Source of the DNA: Limnochorda sp. LNt
Lineage (GTDB): Bacteria; Bacillota; Limnochordia; Limnochordales; Geochordaceae
Length of the DNA: 64,000 bases
Direction: 5' to 3'
Assembly: GCF_035593265.1 (NCBI RefSeq)
Contig: NZ_CP141614.1
Coordinates: forward strand, 2,542,001 to 2,606,000
Shown here: positions 63,701 through 64,000 of the stretch, piece after piece
Numbering within the stretch: the stretch's first letter is position 1
Layout of the letters: every line of letters begins with the position of its first letter
Translations under genes and position numbers: made by a program
Notes under the pieces: model-generated
Database searches by the model: none
What the model was told of the DNA's origin: nothing
What the model saw: the letters and a program-made list of their open reading frames with translations, nothing else

Positions 63701-64000
63701 GTGCGTCGGGAGCGCAACGTGGCTTTCAAGGCGGACCTGTTCGAAAGCCTCATCGACCCCCAGCTCTTCGAGCTGCCCAAGGAGCTGGCCATCATCGACC
63801 GGCTGCTGGACGACGAGCGCTTCCTGGAGCCTATCCGGCGCAAGCTCACGGCCCGGCGGGGTCGGCCCACCATCCCCCTGGAGACGTACCTGCGCATGAT
63901 GTACCTGAAGCGCCGGTACCGGCTGGGCTTCGAGGCCCTCGTCAAGGAAGTGGCCGACAGCCTGGTCTGGCGGCGCTTTTGCCGGTTGCGCTTGACCGAC
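63701..64000 (+). CDS. Transposase, N-terminal part (runs off window)
   Basis: The first 100 codons of a transposase with the DUF772-type opening (DRLLDDERFLEPIRRKL, GRPTIPLETYLRMMYLKRRYRLGFEALVKEV). IS5/IS1182-type elements begin this way. GTG at 63701 has GGGGGG 9 bases upstream. The element starts somewhere in 63588-63700, next to the IS630; the boundary is not visible. Confidence 0.8.
   Translation, partial: MRRERNVAFKADLFESLIDPQLFELPKELAIIDRLLDDERFLEPIRRKLTARRGRPTIPLETYLRMMYLKRRYRLGFEALVKEVADSLVWRRFCRLRLTD

Overview
The window is about 70% G+C and reads as a chromosome segment of a deep-branching, high-GC, endospore-forming Firmicute, probably of the Limnochordia/Symbiobacteriia kind. 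That placement is an inference from gene content and order. The gene string ctsR-mcsA-mcsB-clpC ... disA-carD-yacL-ispD-ispF ... cysS-mrnC-rlmB-sigH ... rpmG-secE-nusG-rplK-rplA-rplJ-rplL-rpoB is the Bacillus/Clostridium backbone read on the minus strand, and spmA-spmB supports sporulation. No CRISPR array or prophage was seen, and no gene cluster that I can call a new system. The most unusual material is regulatory or structural.

Layout: 1-4673 is the rpoB/ribosomal/NusG block, driven from a strong promoter ahead of a tRNA-Tyr, tRNA-fMet, tRNA-Thr cluster. 4860-6216 is a decayed IS. 6425-10234 carries tRNA-Thr(UGU), sigH, rlmB, mrnC and cysS. 10436-12218 holds a small unknown protein and a TPR protein. 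12295-16513 is an FMN-riboswitch-controlled ribD-ribE-ribBA-ribH operon whose ribD looks damaged. 16438-18952 has a GHL10-like hydrolase and a CsoR-type repressor with a protein disulfide oxidoreductase. 18957-23269 is ispF, ispD, PIN-TRAM, carD and disA. 23345-28315 is an inserted metabolic block (CsaA-like, thiolase, trpS, MFS pump, L-lactate dehydrogenase). 28414-33089 is the CtsR regulon with a clear CtsR box. 33105-36890 holds an ABC exporter, spmAB and a zinc metallopeptidase. 37022-43713 covers an aminotransferase, kbl-tdh (threonine to glycine), a double GNAT, ispH and trxB. 43810-44440 is glutaredoxin-groES with no groEL. 44500-53332 is a GDP-mannose-linked glycan locus. 53348-57472 is a SAM hydrolase plus sdhCDAB. 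57570-59041 is fur and a sigma-70 factor. 59130-61813 is DoxX, an orphan GltD-like flavoprotein and a small membrane protein. 61909-63587 is an IS630-type element, and a further transposase starts at 63701.

Working together: the minus-strand core makes the transcription and translation machinery (RpoB, L7/L12, L10, L1, L11, NusG, SecE, L33, tRNAs, CysRS), DOXP isoprenoid enzymes (IspD, IspF here; IspH elsewhere in the window), and stress control (CtsR-McsAB-ClpC, DisA, CarD). Thiol redox genes (PDO, glutaredoxin, TrxB) sit near a Cu(I)-type CsoR. A recurrent promoter form, a TTGACR-like -35, an 18-bp spacer and often an extended TGn -10, is seen in front of nine genes, which helped fix several starts.
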